The notes beneath the pieces are model-generated. The model was given only the letters and a program-made list of their open reading frames with translations. It ran no database searches and was not told the DNA's origin. Positions 21,791 to 33,299 of a stretch of 64,000 bases of DNA are shown here, in pieces. The position numbers were made by a program, and so were the translations under genes. The DNA is from Loxodes magnus (Eukaryota; Ciliophora; Karyorelictea; Loxodida; Loxodidae): contig CAMPDV010000015.1 of NCBI GenBank assembly GCA_946699065.1, positions 62,001 to 126,000 of the forward strand. The letters run 5' to 3'. Position 1 is the stretch's first letter. Every line of letters starts with the position of its first letter.

Positions 21791-24705
21791 ATGAAATCTG
21801 AGGAAGACAAACTTTTAGACATCGATTACGCTTTCAAAATTTCTCCTGAGACTATTTCAAATTTCTTTGTAGAAGACAAAATTAGAAACGGCGAAAGCAA
21901 GCAAATGCTAGATGAAAGAGGTGGTGTTGAATAGTTGTTGGTTGAATTAAAAGTAAACAAGTAAGAGGGATTGACCGACAAAAATATTTGGGATCTGAAT
22001 TCTAGAAAGAAACATTTTGGAACTAACGATAGGAAAATTATTCCTGCCAAGAAATTCTTCAGCTTACTGCTTGACGCACTTTCGGAACCTATAATTATTA
22101 TGCTTTTGATTGCTGCTGTAGTTAGTGCCGTAGTAGAGTCAACTTAAAATCCTACGAACGCATGAATGGATGCAACTGGTATTCTCTTTGCAGTTATAGT
22201 AGTATCAACAGTAGGAGCTGGAACTGAATACACTAAAGATTAACAGTTTAGAAAACTTCATGCGAGTGCAGAAGAGAGATATTGTATGGTAAAAAGAGAC
22301 TTTGAATATATTAAAATGTCAGTATATGACTTGCTAGTAGGAGACATTGTTGCCATCAAAGATGGAGAAAAAATTCCTGTTGATGGAATATTATTATCAT
22401 CCCAATCTTTATCAGTTGATGAATCTTCAATCAACGGAGAATCTGAGGCTGTGTATAAAAATACAGAAGCTAGTTGCTTTGTTCTATCAGGTACTAATGT
22501 AATTGAAGGAAGCGGAAAGTTTGTCGTTTGTGCTGTTGGAAAATATGCTTTCATAGGTAAAGCTTAATAATTGGTGGATTCAGTTTAGGAAGAGGAAGAA
22601 GGAACTCCTTTATAATAAAAGCTAGAAAATGCTGCTGTTTAAATGGGCTGGTTTGGTTTGATTCTTGCAGCATGTCTGTTTGCCATACTTATTCTAAAAA
22701 TGGTTCTTAACTTAAGTGATAGTCGCGAAATGGGCCACGACGAATCTTAGTTTATTATCGATGCTTTGATCGAAGCCATTCTTTTAGTAGTTATCATAGT
22801 CCCTGAGGGTTGGCCTTTAGCTGTTACGTTATCTCTAGCTTTTAGTGTTAATAAAATGAAAGAAGAGCAAAATTTAGTTAGACATCTGCATGCTTGTGAA
22901 ATTATGGGAGCGGCTTCTGAAGTTCTTTCTGATAAAACAGGAACACTAACAAAAAATAAGCTTTATTTAGTCAATTATCATCTATGTGGCACTAACAACA
23001 TTAAAGCCCTAGACCAAAATGTATAAGATATAGTTTTTGAAGGCATCGCAATAAATTCAACTGCTATTGTATCTTCGACTAATTCAAAACAGAATTCAGG
23101 TAATCCAATAGAGCAAGCTCTACTCAAATTTGCCATATCAAATAAATACGAACATTATGAACAACTGAGAGAAACTAAACTTAGTAACTAAAATAAGATA
23201 TGGATAAGACCTTTTAACTCAGCAATTAAAATGTCAAGTTGTTGCATTAAGAATAACGGAGGTGGAAGAATTTATTGTAAGGGAGCACCAGAAATTATAA
23301 TAAAGCTATGTACAAGAATTCAAAATGGATCTCAAATTTCTGAATTTACTGAAAAATAAAAAGAAAATGTTTAGTCTAGCTTTGATGGAGTGTACAGAAA
23401 TATTGCTTTAGCATACAGCGATATAAAAGATGATGTGGAGAACTAAGATCTTAGTTAGCATAATTTAATCTTTTTGGGGTATGTAAATCTTGAAGACCCA
23501 GTAAGGCCTGGAGTTAAAAATGCTATTCAATAGCTTACTTATAAAAACTACATTAAGGTTAGAATGGTAACTGGAGACTCTGTGCAAACAGCAACTGAAG
23601 TTGCACTATAAGTGGGAATAATTCCAGATAGGGAGACAATCAAAAAGTATCCAAATACAATAATGACTGGAGAGAAATTTAGAGAAATAGTTGGAGACTT
23701 TGTTTATAAGGATAAAGATAATTCTAGTATTCCAACGGGAATCTAAAATTAAAAAGAATTCTAAGAAATTGAGCCTCATTTATTGGTTCTTGCAAGATCA
23801 AGTCCTATGGATAAATTTAAATTTGTTCTAGCGTTAAAAGAGCTTGGAAGAGTAGTTGCAGTTACAGGAGATGGAACTAATGATGCTCCTGCCTTAAGAA
23901 GAGCTGATGTTGGATTTAGTATGCATATTGTAGGTACTGAAATAGCAAAAGAAGCTTCTGATATTATCATGCTAGATGATGATTTTCAATGTATAGTAAC
24001 TGCCACTAAATGGGGAAGAAACACAATCTATTCAGTCAGAAAATTTTTAACTTTTTGGATGTGTACAACTCTCACTTTCCTTTTCGTAGTCTTCCTCGGA
24101 ACAATAGCAGACTCTGGTTCACTTTTCACTCCTGTATAAATACTATACGTTAATATGATTCAAGATAGTGTAGCAGCTTTAGCTCTCGCCACTGAAAAAC
24201 CTTCAGAAGACTTATTGAAAAAAAGACCGGAAGGTAGAGGAGAAAAATTATATACTATACATATGTGGAGACATGTAGTTAGCTAAGTTATTTATCAATG
24301 CCTTTGGCTTACGTTTATTTACGTAGAGATGGAATTATTTGTTGATACCTTTGTTCATCCTGATAGAGAAGCAACCTTTTACTTTAACGTGTTCATGTGG
24401 ATGAATATCTTCAATCTTTTATACTGCAGAAATGTGTTATCTAGCAATCCAAATTTCTTCTCAAATATGAGTCAAAACGTATTATTTTGCTGTGTTTTTG
24501 GTTTAGAATTAATTTTACAGCCTTTCATTATTGAATACGGAGGGTAAGATTTTTAATATTTAGAACTGTACTCGAATGCTACGGCTTGTCATTTTTCCAG
24601 CACTTAATTGGATTTCTAATAGGAATAGGAGGGTTGTGCTTCTCAACTGCAGTAAGATTAATACCTCTGAAAACTTTTTCGATGCTAGACGATATTTATA
24701 TCTGA
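21791..24705 (+). CDS. P-type Ca2+-transporting ATPase (PMCA-like)
   Basis: P2B-type calcium pump of 964 residues in two exons. In order: an N-terminal segment, M1-M2 ([18 protein letters not shown]), actuator domain ([11 protein letters not shown]), M4 with [16 protein letters not shown] (PEGLP in most homologues), the phosphorylation motif SDKTGTLT with Asp 381, KGAPE in the nucleotide domain, [20 protein letters not shown] in the hinge, and C-terminal helices ending in LIPLKTF. It pumps Ca2+ out of the cytosol or into contractile-vacuole or cortical stores; localisation is not readable. A TGA is Trp in TNAWMDATG ahead of M2. A 20-nt intron (24544-24563) must be removed to give the standard C-terminus. 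No calmodulin-binding tail is obvious. Ends at TGA 24703. Confidence 0.93.
24544..24563 (+). other. 20-nt spliceosomal intron
   Basis: GTAAGATTTTTAATATTTAG. Removing it joins IIEYGG to [16 protein letters not shown], restoring the conserved last helices of the Ca2+ ATPase; leaving it shifts the frame. Confidence 0.9.
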
Positions 24706-25320
24706 GAAAATACTTTTTCATTTATATAATTTTTGGATTTTAATCTCTTCTATCTTAACTCTTCCTACCTTCCCTTATAATTATCAACATACTCAATTCC
24801 TTATGAAATAATACTAAGGAAAATATAGAGTCTAATATAGTTTCTATCAAAGTTAATTTTATTTCTTCTACCTAGTATAAACAAACTAGATAGAGTATAA
24901 AACTGGACTATATTAGATTAAGGATTAAATAGACTTTGATTAAATTAATAAGCATAAGATAAGGGCAGCTATCAGTAGCAAATAGAATGAATGCTAGCAA
25001 TTTATAAATATAAAAGGTAAATTAAAATGAGATATATTAATTGGTTCTTACTGATATCATAGATAATAAAGTCTTTATCTTCTAATTTTTACACTAAAGT
25101 TACTTTAGTTTCATTTAATATTCTTATATTAATAGCTTAAGATAGATATCATTATGTAGCTTCACAAGTATTACTGAGGTGATTAAAGATTTAGAAATAG
25201 GATATATTAAGCTATTTAACTGTATAATCCTAATCTTCTAATTATGGCTTGTATAATTTAAGCAATCAGATAAGTTAATTCAAATAATAGGAAAAAACTA
25301 ATAATTAGAATACTAATTAA
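24706..25320. other. Intergenic with an imperfect inverted repeat
   Basis: No supported gene. Arms TCTAATATAG (24831-24840) and CTATATTAGA (24908-24917) pair perfectly, and the flanking bases (AAAGTTAATT versus GATTAAATTA types) pair loosely, giving an imperfect hairpin of roughly 130 bases. Confidence 0.4.
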
Positions 25321-26073
25321 ATGAGACTAAAAGGCCTTAACTTTAAACTACAACGGAATCAGTTAGAAGCTCATAATTTTAAAAGTTACTCTAGCATACC
25401 TTCTAGTTATTTTCTCAAAGCTCTTTATACGTTTAAGCATAGACTATCTATTTGTTTCTTATATTATATGCTTATTATTTATAAAGTTAGTAGAAAACTC
25501 TATTAGCAAGTCAATCAAAGCGATATATATCTCATTATAAATTAAATTGCTTAAAAAATAGAAGGGATATAAGTAGATTAAGTCTTATTTATCTACTAGA
25601 ATTTTAGTATTAATAAACTCATTAAAAATTATAGTATGTCTAATCTATAATTAAAGACAATGCAATATAAAAGGTTGCTTAGTTACTTAGTTGTAATTAA
25701 TAAAATTAAGTTTATCGTAAATAAAATTCCTTATACTTTAAATTTATTAAGACTGCTATATAAATTAGACCTAAGTCATAGTGAACTGTCTAGAGATTCC
25801 TTCTTGATAATTATGCAATCGAAGTCGCAAAAAATATAAAAAAAGTTTGAAAAAAACATATCTATTTGAGTTGTTTACAAAGGTACTAATATTATATCTG
25901 ATTTTTGTAAGAAAAGTATAATATTGATTTATAAATTTGAGGTATAAAGTAGAAATAAAAGATAAAAGGGAAATAAAAAGCATTACTAAATGTTAAATAA
26001 TTAAAGAAAGAATCCTTTTAATAAGTAATCATCACTTATTAATTACCTTTCTAAGCAAATATCTACTTATTGA
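25321..26073 (+). CDS. Hypothetical protein, weak
   Basis: Open frame from ATG 25321 to TGA 26071, 250 codons, starting MRLKGLNFKLQRNQLEAHN. The composition is protein-like, including KLDLSHSELSRDSFLIIMQ. No domain, signal or conserved motif was recognised, and about 20 Gln codons are TAA/TAG. It may be a chance frame. Confidence 0.25.
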
Positions 26074-26126
26074 AGTGAGAGTTATTAAAGAGATTTTTAA
26101 TATAAGAAGCATAGAAAAATAAATAA

Positions 26127-27263
26127 ATGGAGAAAGGAAATTAATGTACTTTATGCTAATAAAATTACTCTTAGTAAAGCATTGCTAAAGTTATGAAATG
26201 TGGACATACTTATTGCTCTCAATGTGCTTAGTAGAACAATGGAAGTGATATTTATTTTATTTGTCCTATAGATAATTTAATTGACTATAGCAGTACTAAT
26301 TATATAGAGAAAAGCTACAATTAATAACTATTTTAAGAGTACCCTAATAACCCTGTATAGCTGCATTTATTTGATCAAGAAATATGCTAAGAGCATTAAC
26401 TTAAGAAGATGATATTTTGTAAAAGTCATAAATAAGTAATTTGTCCTCTCTGTGCATTTGAGACACATAAACCATGCGAATCTGAAAAACTAGACAGCTA
26501 TATTTGTAAACTATAGCAAGATTTGAGAGAATAATTGTAGTTACTAAAAGAAAAGGAAGAAGTATAGTAAAGGAATATATTAGAGCTAAACGACTAAATC
26601 AAATTAATTTTAGCAAACGATGAAACATTTAGAAAAGAACTAAGCATCTAATAAGAAAACTTAATTCAACAAATTAAGACTAAACATTCCTAAGAAGTAG
26701 AGTAGTTTCTTAAACAGGCAAAGACAGAAGTAGAAAGTGTTTGTCTATCTAAAAATGGATTATAATAGGATTTATAGTAAATACAGGGTATTAAGAAAAA
26801 AGAAACTGTATAGGATATTTTCTAGCTATAAAAGCTAGTAGAACAAGCAACAAATCTTAACTCTCTAAATATTGAAATTGGATACTCATCTTTCATTTAG
26901 AATTTCGAAGAAATGCTATAGCAGTTCAAAAATAGAATTGAGAAATAGTTTACTTCAAATAAGCATAGAGAAAGTTAATATGTGGAACTAATTTAACAGC
27001 AGTAAAGTGAAATAGAAGAATGGAACTAAAAAATAAAATTAATAGAGTTATAAAATGAAGAAAAGCACAAGCAGAATATGTAGCTGAAAAAGCAGAACGC
27101 TTAACTTAAATAAGCAAATTAAGAGTAGGAGTCAAAAATTAAATAATTTCAATCATAACTATAATCCTCAGAAATTCAAGTTAATTTATCAAACTCTGAA
27201 GACCAGCAACAGAAATTCAAAACCAAGCAATATCGTAGATCACAAAATTATTAAAATAATTGA
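26127..27263 (+). CDS. TRIM-like RING / B-box / coiled-coil protein
   Basis: 378 codons. Residues ~7-50 form a RING finger (CTLC, then KCGHTYCSQC, then ICPID). Residues ~90-120 form a type-2 B-box with spacing C-x2-H-x7-C-x7-C-x2-C-x4-H-x2-C (from ICQEHQLKK to THKPC). The remaining ~250 residues are a long Gln/Glu/Lys-rich coiled coil. This RBCC order is that of TRIM ubiquitin ligases, which dimerise through the coiled coil. There is no C-terminal substrate domain such as SPRY. The start is the ATG nine codons before the first zinc-binding Cys. Ends at TGA 27261. Targets are unknown; a structural scaffold role is possible. Confidence 0.83.
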
Positions 27264-27812
27264 TTGCAAAATTTAAATACTTTAATCTTAAATTTTTTTG
27301 TTAAGGTTCTAATAATTCAATTAAATAAGCATAAGCTGTAAATTAATTCAAAAGCATGAGCTTTAATTTTAAATCTTTTTAACTACATCTATAAAAGAAA
27401 AAACTTTGTCACATCAATAAAAAGCTTTAATTATAAATAATTTTATCATAAGAATAAATTAAAGAAAATCAACCTTTAAAAGCAGAAACTTATTTACTTC
27501 AATATACTTATGATTTTTCATCAAATCTAAGAAAACTAGACTGATAAAAATTATTCTTATAAATTAATGCTTTTTTTATTTGTAATGCATGAAAATAATT
27601 AAATTATAAAGTTTAATATCATCAGAGAATTCTCATTGAGTTTTCTAATTGAGTACTTTCATCAAAAATTAATTATCTAGATATAAGCATAGACTAAATT
27701 ATTTTAGTAGTTAGATATTATTTAAGAAAAATCTATTAATTATTTATAAAGGATAAAGCTAGAAAGACAATGTTATTTATGCTTCATAAACTATAGTAAT
27801 CTAAGATATTAA
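27264..27812. other. Intergenic
   Basis: AT-rich spacer between the TRIM-like gene and the tRNA; nothing recognisable. Confidence 0.5.
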
Positions 27813-27885
27813 GGGGAACTAGCTCAAATGGTAGAGCGCTCGCTTTGCATGCGAGAGGCAACGGGATCGATACCCGTGTTCTCCA
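27813..27885 (+). tRNA. tRNA-Ala (anticodon TGC)
   Basis: Full cloverleaf of 73 bases: acceptor GGGGAAC/GTTCTCC (one G-T pair), D arm AGCTCAAATGGTAGAGC, anticodon stem CTCGC/GCGAG with loop TTTGCAT, T stem ACGGG/CCCGT with loop ATCGATA, discriminator A. No intron and no encoded CCA. The D arm and T arm contain plausible A and B box promoter sequences. It is far more GC-rich than its surroundings. Confidence 0.97.
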
Positions 27886-28782
27886 TTATTAAGTTTAAAT
27901 AAAAAATTTAATTTTGATAACTTATACTAGAATAAAATTACTATTCATAAGATATCGTATTTAGTCCAATGAATATATCTCTAAACTGTATATCTTTATA
28001 AACTTAATATTAAGATAGATTATTTTTTAATACATCCATTGTATGTTTTAAGCAAGCTATATTAAATGTATAATCAATTTACATTTATTATTTTAATCCT
28101 TAAGAAAGTGTTGTATATGTAACTTTATTCCTCCCATTTTCTATTTCAAATTTCTTCTAATCTAATTAAATCCAAATAATACATGTGAAAAAGTTCAAAA
28201 AAAATGATTTTTCAGCTTATTAAAATATGAAATTTAAATAGTAAGAATAAACATTCTCCTAGCACACCTTGGTGTTTTTCTATTAATAGCTAATTAGATT
28301 AAGAAATAATTTTATTTAGGCTTAAAATTATTATTATCACTTAAATAAAAAGGTTATTTTTACATATATTTAGAATATAAAATAATTTTAATAAGTGTTT
28401 GCAAACATTCTTTTTAGTTTGCTTTTAGTCTGTGAGAGATAAAAAAATTGAATAGAAATATAAAAACAAATAATTAGCTGATTTTAGCGAAAATTATATC
28501 TCTATTTAATCTTAAATTTAATACTTTTATCACTAAAATTATGACAATTTTTAGTAATAGTAAAAATATTTATTATTTGCTTGATTTGAATTAAACCTAA
28601 AAGCATATGTTTAAAGTTAGATTTAAAAATTTTATTTTAGATTTGAAAAAATTGATTAAAGAATAATTATTAAGAATATATATGCACTTAATGAGTGCTG
28701 TTATATCTTGACTTATTATTTTTTAAGTTATTAATTGTTAGAGGAAAAATAACTTAATTATAAGAAATATTATTAAAGAATG
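27886..28782. other. Intergenic
   Basis: No supported gene; 3' flank of the minus-strand RBR gene. Read in that gene's frame it contains no TGA for more than 400 bases after the TAA at 28783-28785. Confidence 0.5.
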
Positions 28783-30451
28783 TTAATCTTGTGGATGATT
28801 CAGATAATATGTCCAATCTGTTTTGCTTTTTGCTGCATTTTCATCGTCTAAACCGTCAATCGTGTTACATTTCTTTCTAAAAGGACCGTGAACTCCAAAA
28901 TGAGAAAACTCCCATTCTTTTTTAAGCTTTTTTCCACATAAATAGCAGAAAAAGGTCTTTGCTTAGCATAGATTTAAGCATTTCATAAAATTGCATCCTT
29001 TACTTCTTATAGTTACTGCTTAGCAAACTGGACATCTTTGTGCTTTGTTATCTATTCTTCACTTCTCAAATCTAAATTAAATATTACAGTTAGTTTTATT
29101 AATCGTCTTCCTATTTCTTTTTCCATTCTTAACAATTCATATCTTAATGGTTTGCCCTGCATGATAAGCAATAAACTTTCTTGCAAATACTACAATTAAA
29201 CTCTAAAATTCCTTCTCCAATTAAAAGTATATTTGGACAGTCAGGTGTTAGGCATTGCTTTGCTCCTTAAAAATCTCTCATTTATAAATAATTAAATTTA
29301 TCAAAAACATCAGGAGCACAAAGTTCTTTAACTGCTTAAGAAGGAACTGGAATTTTGCACTTACAACAACATAACTAATCTGGCTAAATTTTTCCAGTAT
29401 TAATAGATTCTGTCAAATACAAAGAGTAGCAATCTTTATCCCAAATCATATCACAAGTCTCAGATACGCATTTATATGCTTTATTTATAGGCCATTCCAT
29501 ATAGCACAATTAGCATAAGAATTTTTGTTCGAAAAAATCCTAATCAACTTCCTTGAAATTCTATAGGAGTTATTTGTGAGCTTCATTCTACTTAATCTTA
29601 AACTCTTTTTATCCCCCAAATGCATTTATGATAATACCTAAATCTATTATGATTTAACACTTGCACTTTATATTTCTACATTCATTTAGATATAATGATT
29701 AATCTGTATCCTAATATGCCTTCTATACTAAGCATAGCTAGCATAAGAAACACTTTTTACAATTCATCTTATATAGTTAAGTCTAAGCTTATTAGCAATT
29801 TTAGCATTTTTAGCTTTTTTATTACCATTCAATTAGAAATTACTATCCTCCAAAGGCTTGTAAGATTATATCAGGTTATATCAATATTTAGCATGGACAT
29901 TTTACAGAGAAATCATATATATTGTAAGTAGAATAAGTATCACTGCTAACTTTTTGCTATATGCATTTATCACATAAGAAGCATCTCTTACAATTGAGAC
30001 TCAAAACTTTATCTTGACTATTACAAATCTTACACTTTTAGATTTCCCTTTATCCTTACTTGAAATTTAAATATCCTCCCCAAGCATCAACTATTCTTTA
30101 ATCAGGAATCTTAACTCCACATGGGCATTAGATGTTATAGTTAAATATCTGTAATGTTTATTTGGTGTCTTAATAGACTTTTTATTTTAAGTCTGCAAAG
30201 CAATAACCATGGAACTTTGGACAGTCTATTTCCACTAACTCTACATTACTTTAGTTACATATCGAGCAAGATATCTATCTAATAAAGCTATCTATCTTTA
30301 TCTTAAAGCCTCCATGCTTTAATTTAGGATAAATTAGTTTCATAACTTCTATCATTTCTAGATGAGAAAGCGGACTTTCCTTTTAAATCATCTGCTCTAA
30401 AATTAGCATACACTTGGATATATCGCATAAAACAAACTAGTTTAACTCCAT
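28783..30451 (-). CDS. RBR-type E3 ubiquitin ligase, copy A
   Basis: 550 residues, two exons. An N-terminal helical region is followed by repeated Cys-rich modules (CSIC, CPKFHGYC, CPCG, CKRCFLCDKC, CKKCFLCQLC), a RING1-like part, an IBR (CSICKKVYCLSCRANH), then the linker FEKWRIDNKAQ and RING2 (RCPVCQAVTI, GCNFMKC, FCYLCG). RBR enzymes carry ubiquitin on the RING2 cysteine, present here in GCNFMKC, but the usual following His (CxHM) is Phe. The linker Trp is encoded by TGA. A 16-nt intron separates IBR from RING2. The natural end HPQD is followed by TAA, and no in-frame TGA occurs for over 400 bases. Nearly identical to the copy at 44,366-46,022 except for the last ~20 residues. Confidence 0.88.
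29072..29087 (-). other. 16-nt intron in RBR copy A
   Basis: GTAATATTTAATTTAG on the minus strand. Its removal restores the conserved IBR-RING2 linker; the same intron is at 44643-44658 in copy B. Confidence 0.88.
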
Positions 30452-30617
30452 TATATAAATAAATTAAACAAGAGATAAACTTTAAAAGGTATGAATCATA
30501 AATCTATTCTTTTAAATTTTATTTACCAAGCTTTACATTTCTATTTATCATAGTTTAATTATGATAATTATACAATTTAATTAATTAATTAATTTTAATT
30601 ATAAGGGTTAGGGTCAT

Positions 30618-30651
30618 CTTTAATTAGAGGAAATGTTTCCTCTAATTAAAG
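30618..30651. repeat. Perfect hairpin in the CZ1 3' region
   Basis: Arms CTTTAATTAGAGGAAA (30618-30633) and its exact complement (30636-30651) with a 2-base centre. A related half-site, TTCCTCTAATTAAA, occurs near 42141-42154. Confidence 0.85.
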
Positions 30652-30677
30652 ACAATAAAAGTTTTTATATTCAATAC

Positions 30678-31529
30678 TCAACTGTACATGTCTTCATCTG
30701 AATCAATTTCCAACTAAGATAATTCTTCTTTCTCTTCAATAAGCTCATAGAATTGTTCTTCCATCTTCTTTTAATTTTTCTCCAGCTTCTCTAAACAAAT
30801 TCTAAGGTCATTGTTGTCCTTTTAAAGCTATTTATTCTGTTACTATTAATTACCAAGATTCTGCTTGATTAGTGTCACACTTGAATCGTCTATCATCAGC
30901 TTCTTTCTGTAAATACCTCCAGAGTAGTTACAATATAGCCTCCTCGATGTCCCAAATTCTTTACGGTGCTGCTCAGGCACTCTTCTTCACTTCGGACATT
31001 ACCTCCAAAAATGTCCAGCCTTTTGACAACAATAGCAACGTTTTATGAAGGGCTTGAATTAAAATTTTTATTCTGTTTACATTTTTTCAATTTCAATCTT
31101 TTCTGATTGAAGTTAGTTTTTTTTGATTGGTAATCGAATTTCTTCTTTAATTTTCTATTGATTTGCTTTTAGGTTTTTTTCTAATAGTTCAAATTAGGAA
31201 GTTAAGGCTTCAATTTAAAACTAAACTTTACTTACCAAGTCTTGATCTTCCTTTTTTCTATCTTACAAAAGAAGTCGAAGATTCAAGTTTTCCGCCTTCA
31301 GGATCTATATTTCGGTATTCATTTTCTCAATTAATGAATAAAGCTAAATAATGTCTTGCTCGTGGGGTTTCTCAAGCTTTTTCAGTTTGCTAGGAAATTC
31401 CGTATTTCTCAATCCTTAACAGGAGTAAATTTATCTTTTTTGAATTCTAGGTTCTTGTTAGTTAACTGAGACTTAAGATTGATCTTTAAGGTTAGAATTC
31501 AAGGTTTAGATTCCCGGGTTTTTTTCCAT
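30678..31529 (-). CDS. CZ1 coiled-coil zinc-knuckle protein (gag/ORF1-like)
   Basis: 283 residues, one intact frame. A polar N-terminus (MEKNPGIQTLNSN) is followed by a coiled coil (residues ~60-165), then a CCHC zinc knuckle CYCCQKAGHFWRQC (spacing C-x2-C-x4-H-x4-C). Next comes the family motif RLYCNYSGGIYRKK and a second acidic coiled coil ending DEDMYS at TGA. Zinc knuckles with coiled coils are typical of retroelement nucleic-acid-binding proteins (gag or LINE ORF1), so RNA binding and particle assembly are inferred. There is no enzymatic domain. Several TAA/TAG codons are Gln and the codon after the knuckle's CPK is TGA (Trp), as in relatives. Confidence 0.85.
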
Positions 31530-31590
31530 GTTTATCAATTTATTTTAATTATACAATTTATAAGAATCTTTAGTTTATATTGTTATAGTA

Positions 31591-32047
31591 GTTATGAAAT
31601 TTTTAATTGATAAAGTTTATTTTACTCTTTATAAATTAATTAATTTTTACCTAAAAAAGCTTTAAGATATGAAATAAATACTAAGTATATAATTCTTTAT
31701 TCTTATTTATTAAAGTTTTATCTCATAAGATAGAAAATTTTATGTCCAATTTCTTTTATCTGGACAACAGCAAAAAATTTATGATTTACTTAATTTAACC
31801 CTATAAGGCTTGTTTAAACATGGACTTAAAAACCCTCACTTTAGATAGCCTTATAAATTTATACTAACTAGCTCAAATATTTTCTTTGCTTAATTGGCTG
31901 AAATAATATGGGCATCAATTTAGAATGGTTTATAAAGGAATAAACAAATGTTTCAAAATAAAATAAACTAACTTTAAAAATGAAGAATATTTTATTAATT
32001 TGATATTATAACTATTGGTAGTAATTATATAGTTACTATTTACCTTT
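31591..32047. other. Intergenic
   Basis: AT-rich spacer between CZ1/duplication A and CZ2; no supported feature. Confidence 0.5.
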
Positions 32048-32463
32048 TTTATATTATATTTTTAATAATAATAATAATATGAACTAAAAGTTAAGTGTTT
32101 GGAGTTCCCTGGGTTTCCAACTAGTTTCGCTCCGCTATTTTTTTATACGTGGATGTATATCACGACCTCTTTTTGTATGGTGGAGGTTACCACGGATGAT
32201 TTTCGGTGTTTCTTATGTTCAACTTCTGCCTGTATATACCAGTTTTAGTTAATCATAATTTGTTAATATTTCTTCACATTCTTTTTTCTTCTGATATTTT
32301 GAATTTTTTCCATTCTTGACATTCCCGCAAAATGTGATTATCTTAATTGCAGTATCAACATTTCTTCTTTTGATTTTACACATATATTTTTTAAAATATT
32401 TTGTATTCAATTTTTCAATTCTCTTTATTATAATTGTATCTAGAGTTAAATCATTTTAATTAT

Positions 32464-33299
32464 AAAATAAAAAAAAAAATGGAATAATCTATTCGCCTTT
32501 CCAAAAACCAAATTAAGAACGCAAAAAGGAAAGCTGCGAAACAAATGCAGAGACAACAACAAGAAGAAGATAAATCAAGTTCCTCCTCTGAAGGAAAAAT
32601 CATAATCGGAACAATAGAATCGAATCCAGTAAAGGTATAAAAATAATCCGAAATATAAATATAGCTTGACCAAATGAAAACAATAATACAAAATTATTAG
32701 GAAACAATTTACAACCAAGGGGAAAAAATAAGAGAACTAATGAATACTATCGAAGATTAAAATAACGAGCTTCTAATAATTAGACGATAATTGATTTAGA
32801 ATAATCTAGTCACGGAATAGTAACTATATGAATAATCTCAATCGAATTTTAAGCAAGAACAAAATATGATTATCGAAAATGTTTCTACATAAGCAAACGA
32901 TTAAGAAAAATAGAATGACTAAAAGATTAATATAGATTTAATCAAAAGAATCGATTAACTTGAAAAAAAAGTATTTCTGAAGAGATTCAAGAAAAAACAA
33001 GGCAAACAATGCTATTATTGCAAATCAAAGTGACACTTATTACAAAATTGCGATTAGTGAAGATAAATTTAGATAAAAGAACAATAAAGAACGTTAAGCA
33101 TACTCAGCAGACTCTGAATAACCTAAACAGGGATTTACAAGAGAAAACTATTCACATAAAAGACAGAAGATCCTCTGTGGTTCCATCCACATAAAAAAAT
33201 GGCGTGGTATCCATCCACGCTAAAAAAATGGTAGCAAAAACCTGGTTGAAAATCCAGGGAATGCTAAACTTTAATTACTTTTAGTTTACTATTATTATT
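32464..33299 (+). mobile_element. CZ3 retroelement nested in CZ2
   Basis: 836 bp on the plus strand, bounded by 14-bp duplications ATCATTTTAATTAT (32450-32463 and 33300-33313). An A-rich 5' end leads directly to the ATG. The 3' end has two CATCCAC-type blocks, the hairpin CTGGTTGAAAATCCAG and a (TTA)n tract. It must have inserted after CZ2. Confidence 0.92.
32479..33249 (+). CDS. CZ3 coiled-coil zinc-knuckle protein
   Basis: About 251-256 residues in one intact frame. A basic N-terminus (MEQSIRLSKNQIKNAKRK) is followed by a Ser-rich acidic stretch, a coiled coil (residues ~60-165), a CCHC knuckle CYYCKSKWHLLQNC, then TGIYKRKL and a basic tail rich in Trp, Pro and Lys. Trp at TGA occurs within the knuckle (KSKWH) and just after it. 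It ends at TAG 33232 or TGA 33247. A nucleic-acid-binding role is inferred, as for CZ1. Confidence 0.82.

Larger units (their letters stand above)
30580..31545 (-). mobile_element. CZ1 retroelement, intact, with target-site duplication
   Basis: 966 bp, coding on the minus strand. It is flanked by perfect 15-bp duplications TAATTATACAATTTA at 30565-30579 and 31546-31560. The paralogous RBR locus has this 15-mer once (46136-46150) with continuous flanks, giving a direct empty-site comparison. The element's 5' end lies 16 bases upstream of its ATG. Its 3' end has a perfect 16-bp hairpin, a CCCTAACCC block and a TTAA repeat. There is no reverse transcriptase, LTR or terminal inverted repeat. Confidence 0.92.
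28783..31590. repeat. Segmental duplication, copy A (carries a CZ insertion)
   Basis: Nearly identical to 44349-46180: the whole RBR gene plus about 180 bases upstream. Homology stops at or near the stop codon on one side and near TATAGTA on the other. The only large difference is the 966-bp CZ1 element plus one target duplication (30580-31560), absent from copy B. Only scattered substitutions were noticed over the first ~1.5 kb of coding sequence, so the duplication looks recent. Confidence 0.92.

Noticed and set aside
29695-29931. Identical 78-residue plus-strand frames at 29695 and 45266
   Set aside because: They are antisense shadows of the duplicated RBR genes, identical only because the genes are.
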